Assembly (NCBI GenBank): GCA_021731385.1
Contig: JAKFXM010000138.1
Coordinates: forward strand, 1-6,816
Reading direction: 5' to 3'
DNA length: 6,816 bases
DNA from: Methanobacteriota archaeon
GTDB lineage: Archaea > Altiarchaeota > Altiarchaeia > IMC4 > QMZM01
Positions 5,918 through 6,816 of this stretch are shown in pieces. The notes under the pieces were generated by a model, which was given only the letters and a program-made list of their open reading frames with translations, was not told the DNA's origin and did no database searches. Position 1 is the stretch's first letter. Each line of letters opens with the position of its first letter. The position numbers were made by a program, and so were the translations under genes.

Positions 5918-5965
5918 TTATATTAATAATTATAGAATAAAAGTAAAGTATAAAAAGATGCAAAA
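5918..5965. promoter_or_regulatory. Divergent AT-rich promoter region between the GNAT gene and apgM
   Basis: These 48 bases separate two genes facing away from each other and must hold both promoters. Toward the GNAT gene, CTTTTTATAC (5957-5948) resembles a TATA box about 35 bases ahead of its ATG, implying a leader near 10 bases. Toward apgM, the AT-rich stretch 5918-5945 (TTATATTAATAATTATAG and following) is a likely but poorly defined TATA region. Neither gene has a Shine-Dalgarno sequence. Confidence 0.45.
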
Positions 5966-6816
5966 TTGAAATACATCATAATTGTCGGGGACGGAATGGC
6001 TGACTGGCCCATAGAGGAGTTATCCGGGAAAACGCCCCTTGAAACTGCAAAAAAGCCGAACATGGATTTCATTTCAAAGAATGGAAAATGCGGTCTTCTG
6101 AGAACATTGAGGGATGGAATGCCCTTTGGTAGTGATATAGCAAACCTTTCAATCCTGGGCTATGAACCTGAAAAATACTACACTGGTGGGAGAGGGCCGA
6201 TAGAGGCTGCAAGTATGGGACTGAAATTGGGCAGGAATGATATCGCGCTTAGATGTAACCTGATAACAGAGGAGAACGGCATCATAAAGGATTACAGCGG
6301 CGGTCATATAAGCACTGAAGAGGCAAGTGCGTTAATAAATGAAATAAATGAAAAATTAGGCACAGAAGATGTTCAATTCCATCCGGGAAAGAGTTATCGG
6401 CATATCCTAATCCTAAAAGAGAAATTTTCAGAAAAAATCAGGTGCATGCCACCGCACGACATAATCGGGCAACGGGTTGATGAGAATTTAGTTCAGGCAG
6501 AGGATAAAGAAGGCAATTATACTGCGGAATTATTAAACGAATTAATTTTAAAATCAAAAAAAATCCTTGAGAATCATGCAGTAAACAAAAAAAGAATTGC
6601 TATTGGGAAACCCCCTGCGAACATGATATGGTTCTGGGGTGCCGGAAAAAAGCCAAGAATGCCGAAATTCAGGGATAAATTTGGGATTACGGGGGCATTG
6701 ATTTCGGCAGTTGATCTTCTGACCGGAATTGCAGTCTGCCTTGGAATGGAAATTGTCAATGTTCCCGGAGTGACAGGATATACAGATACGAATTATGAAG
6801 GAAAGGCTGATGCTGC
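5966..6816 (+). CDS. apgM: Archaeal-type 2,3-bisphosphoglycerate-independent phosphoglycerate mutase, C-terminus cut off by window edge
   Basis: Interconverts 3- and 2-phosphoglycerate in glycolysis and gluconeogenesis as a metal-dependent member of the alkaline phosphatase superfamily. I read 283 codons; the family is near 400 residues. The N-terminus KYIIIVGDGMADWP (2-15) carries the metal-binding Asp (D9). SDIANLSILGYEP (56-68) holds the family's conserved serine, probably S62 (inference), and TGGRGPIEAASMG (73-85) follows. Later motifs are YSGGHIS (110-116), HPGKSYRH (139-146), MPPHDIIG (161-168), WFWGAGKKP (222-230) and VTGYTDTNYEGKADA (269-283), which includes metal-site residues. The start is TTG: an in-frame TAA lies just upstream (5951-5953), the only intervening in-frame codons are AAA, GAT, GCA and AAA, and the first in-frame ATG (Met11) would remove D9. 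The gene diverges from the GNAT gene. Confidence 0.95.
   Translation, partial: MKYIIIVGDGMADWPIEELSGKTPLETAKKPNMDFISKNGKCGLLRTLRDGMPFGSDIANLSILGYEPEKYYTGGRGPIEAASMGLKLGRNDIALRCNLITEENGIIKDYSGGHISTEEASALINEINEKLGTEDVQFHPGKSYRHILILKEKFSEKIRCMPPHDIIGQRVDENLVQAEDKEGNYTAELLNELILKSKKILENHAVNKKRIAIGKPPANMIWFWGAGKKPRMPKFRDKFGITGALISAVDLLTGIAVCLGMEIVNVPGVTGYTDTNYEGKADA

Noticed and set aside
6574..6759. A 61-codon minus-strand frame inside apgM
   Set aside because: It lies wholly opposite well-conserved phosphoglycerate mutase motifs and shows no features of its own.

Overview
The window looks archaeal, probably from a euryarchaeal-type genome of moderately low GC. The support is a Nop5/Nop56-family protein of the box C/D RNP at the left edge, an archaeal-type cofactor-independent phosphoglycerate mutase at the right edge, T-rich promoters and oligo-T terminator signals, and no clear Shine-Dalgarno sequences. 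I cannot assign a lineage from the sequence alone.

Layout, left to right. 1-822 (minus) is the first 274 codons of nop5, running off the left edge. 823-1171 has no gene but is packed with nine small palindromes with three-base loops, including one nested multi-arm structure. 1172-3316 and 3374-5398 (both minus) are two related secreted, membrane-anchored surface proteins of 714 and up to 674 residues. Each has a signal peptide, Cys-containing Ig-like domains, a chain of beta-sandwich repeats, one C-terminal membrane helix and a 24-residue Lys-rich tail. 5453-5917 (minus) is a GNAT acetyltransferase. Divergent from it, from a TTG at 5966 to the right edge (plus), is the first 283 codons of the phosphoglycerate mutase. 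The four minus-strand genes read GNAT, 674-residue protein, 714-residue protein, nop5. Only the two surface proteins look functionally linked, as paralogous cell-envelope proteins; nop5 and apgM are housekeeping neighbours.

The most unusual content is the palindrome family. Two hairpins of the same type lie at the 5' end of the 674-residue gene, with candidate ATG start codons in their loops. One of these and a hairpin of the 823-1171 array share flanks and stem except for one base pair that is swapped on both arms (A-T for T-A), so the copies appear related and the pairing has been kept. The array is bracketed by a 10-bp direct repeat that is also a likely oligo-T terminator, which suggests insertion or expansion at that site. 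Separately, the two surface-protein genes share a 118-bp tract with only two differences, set in otherwise diverged sequence, which points to recent recombination or gene conversion.
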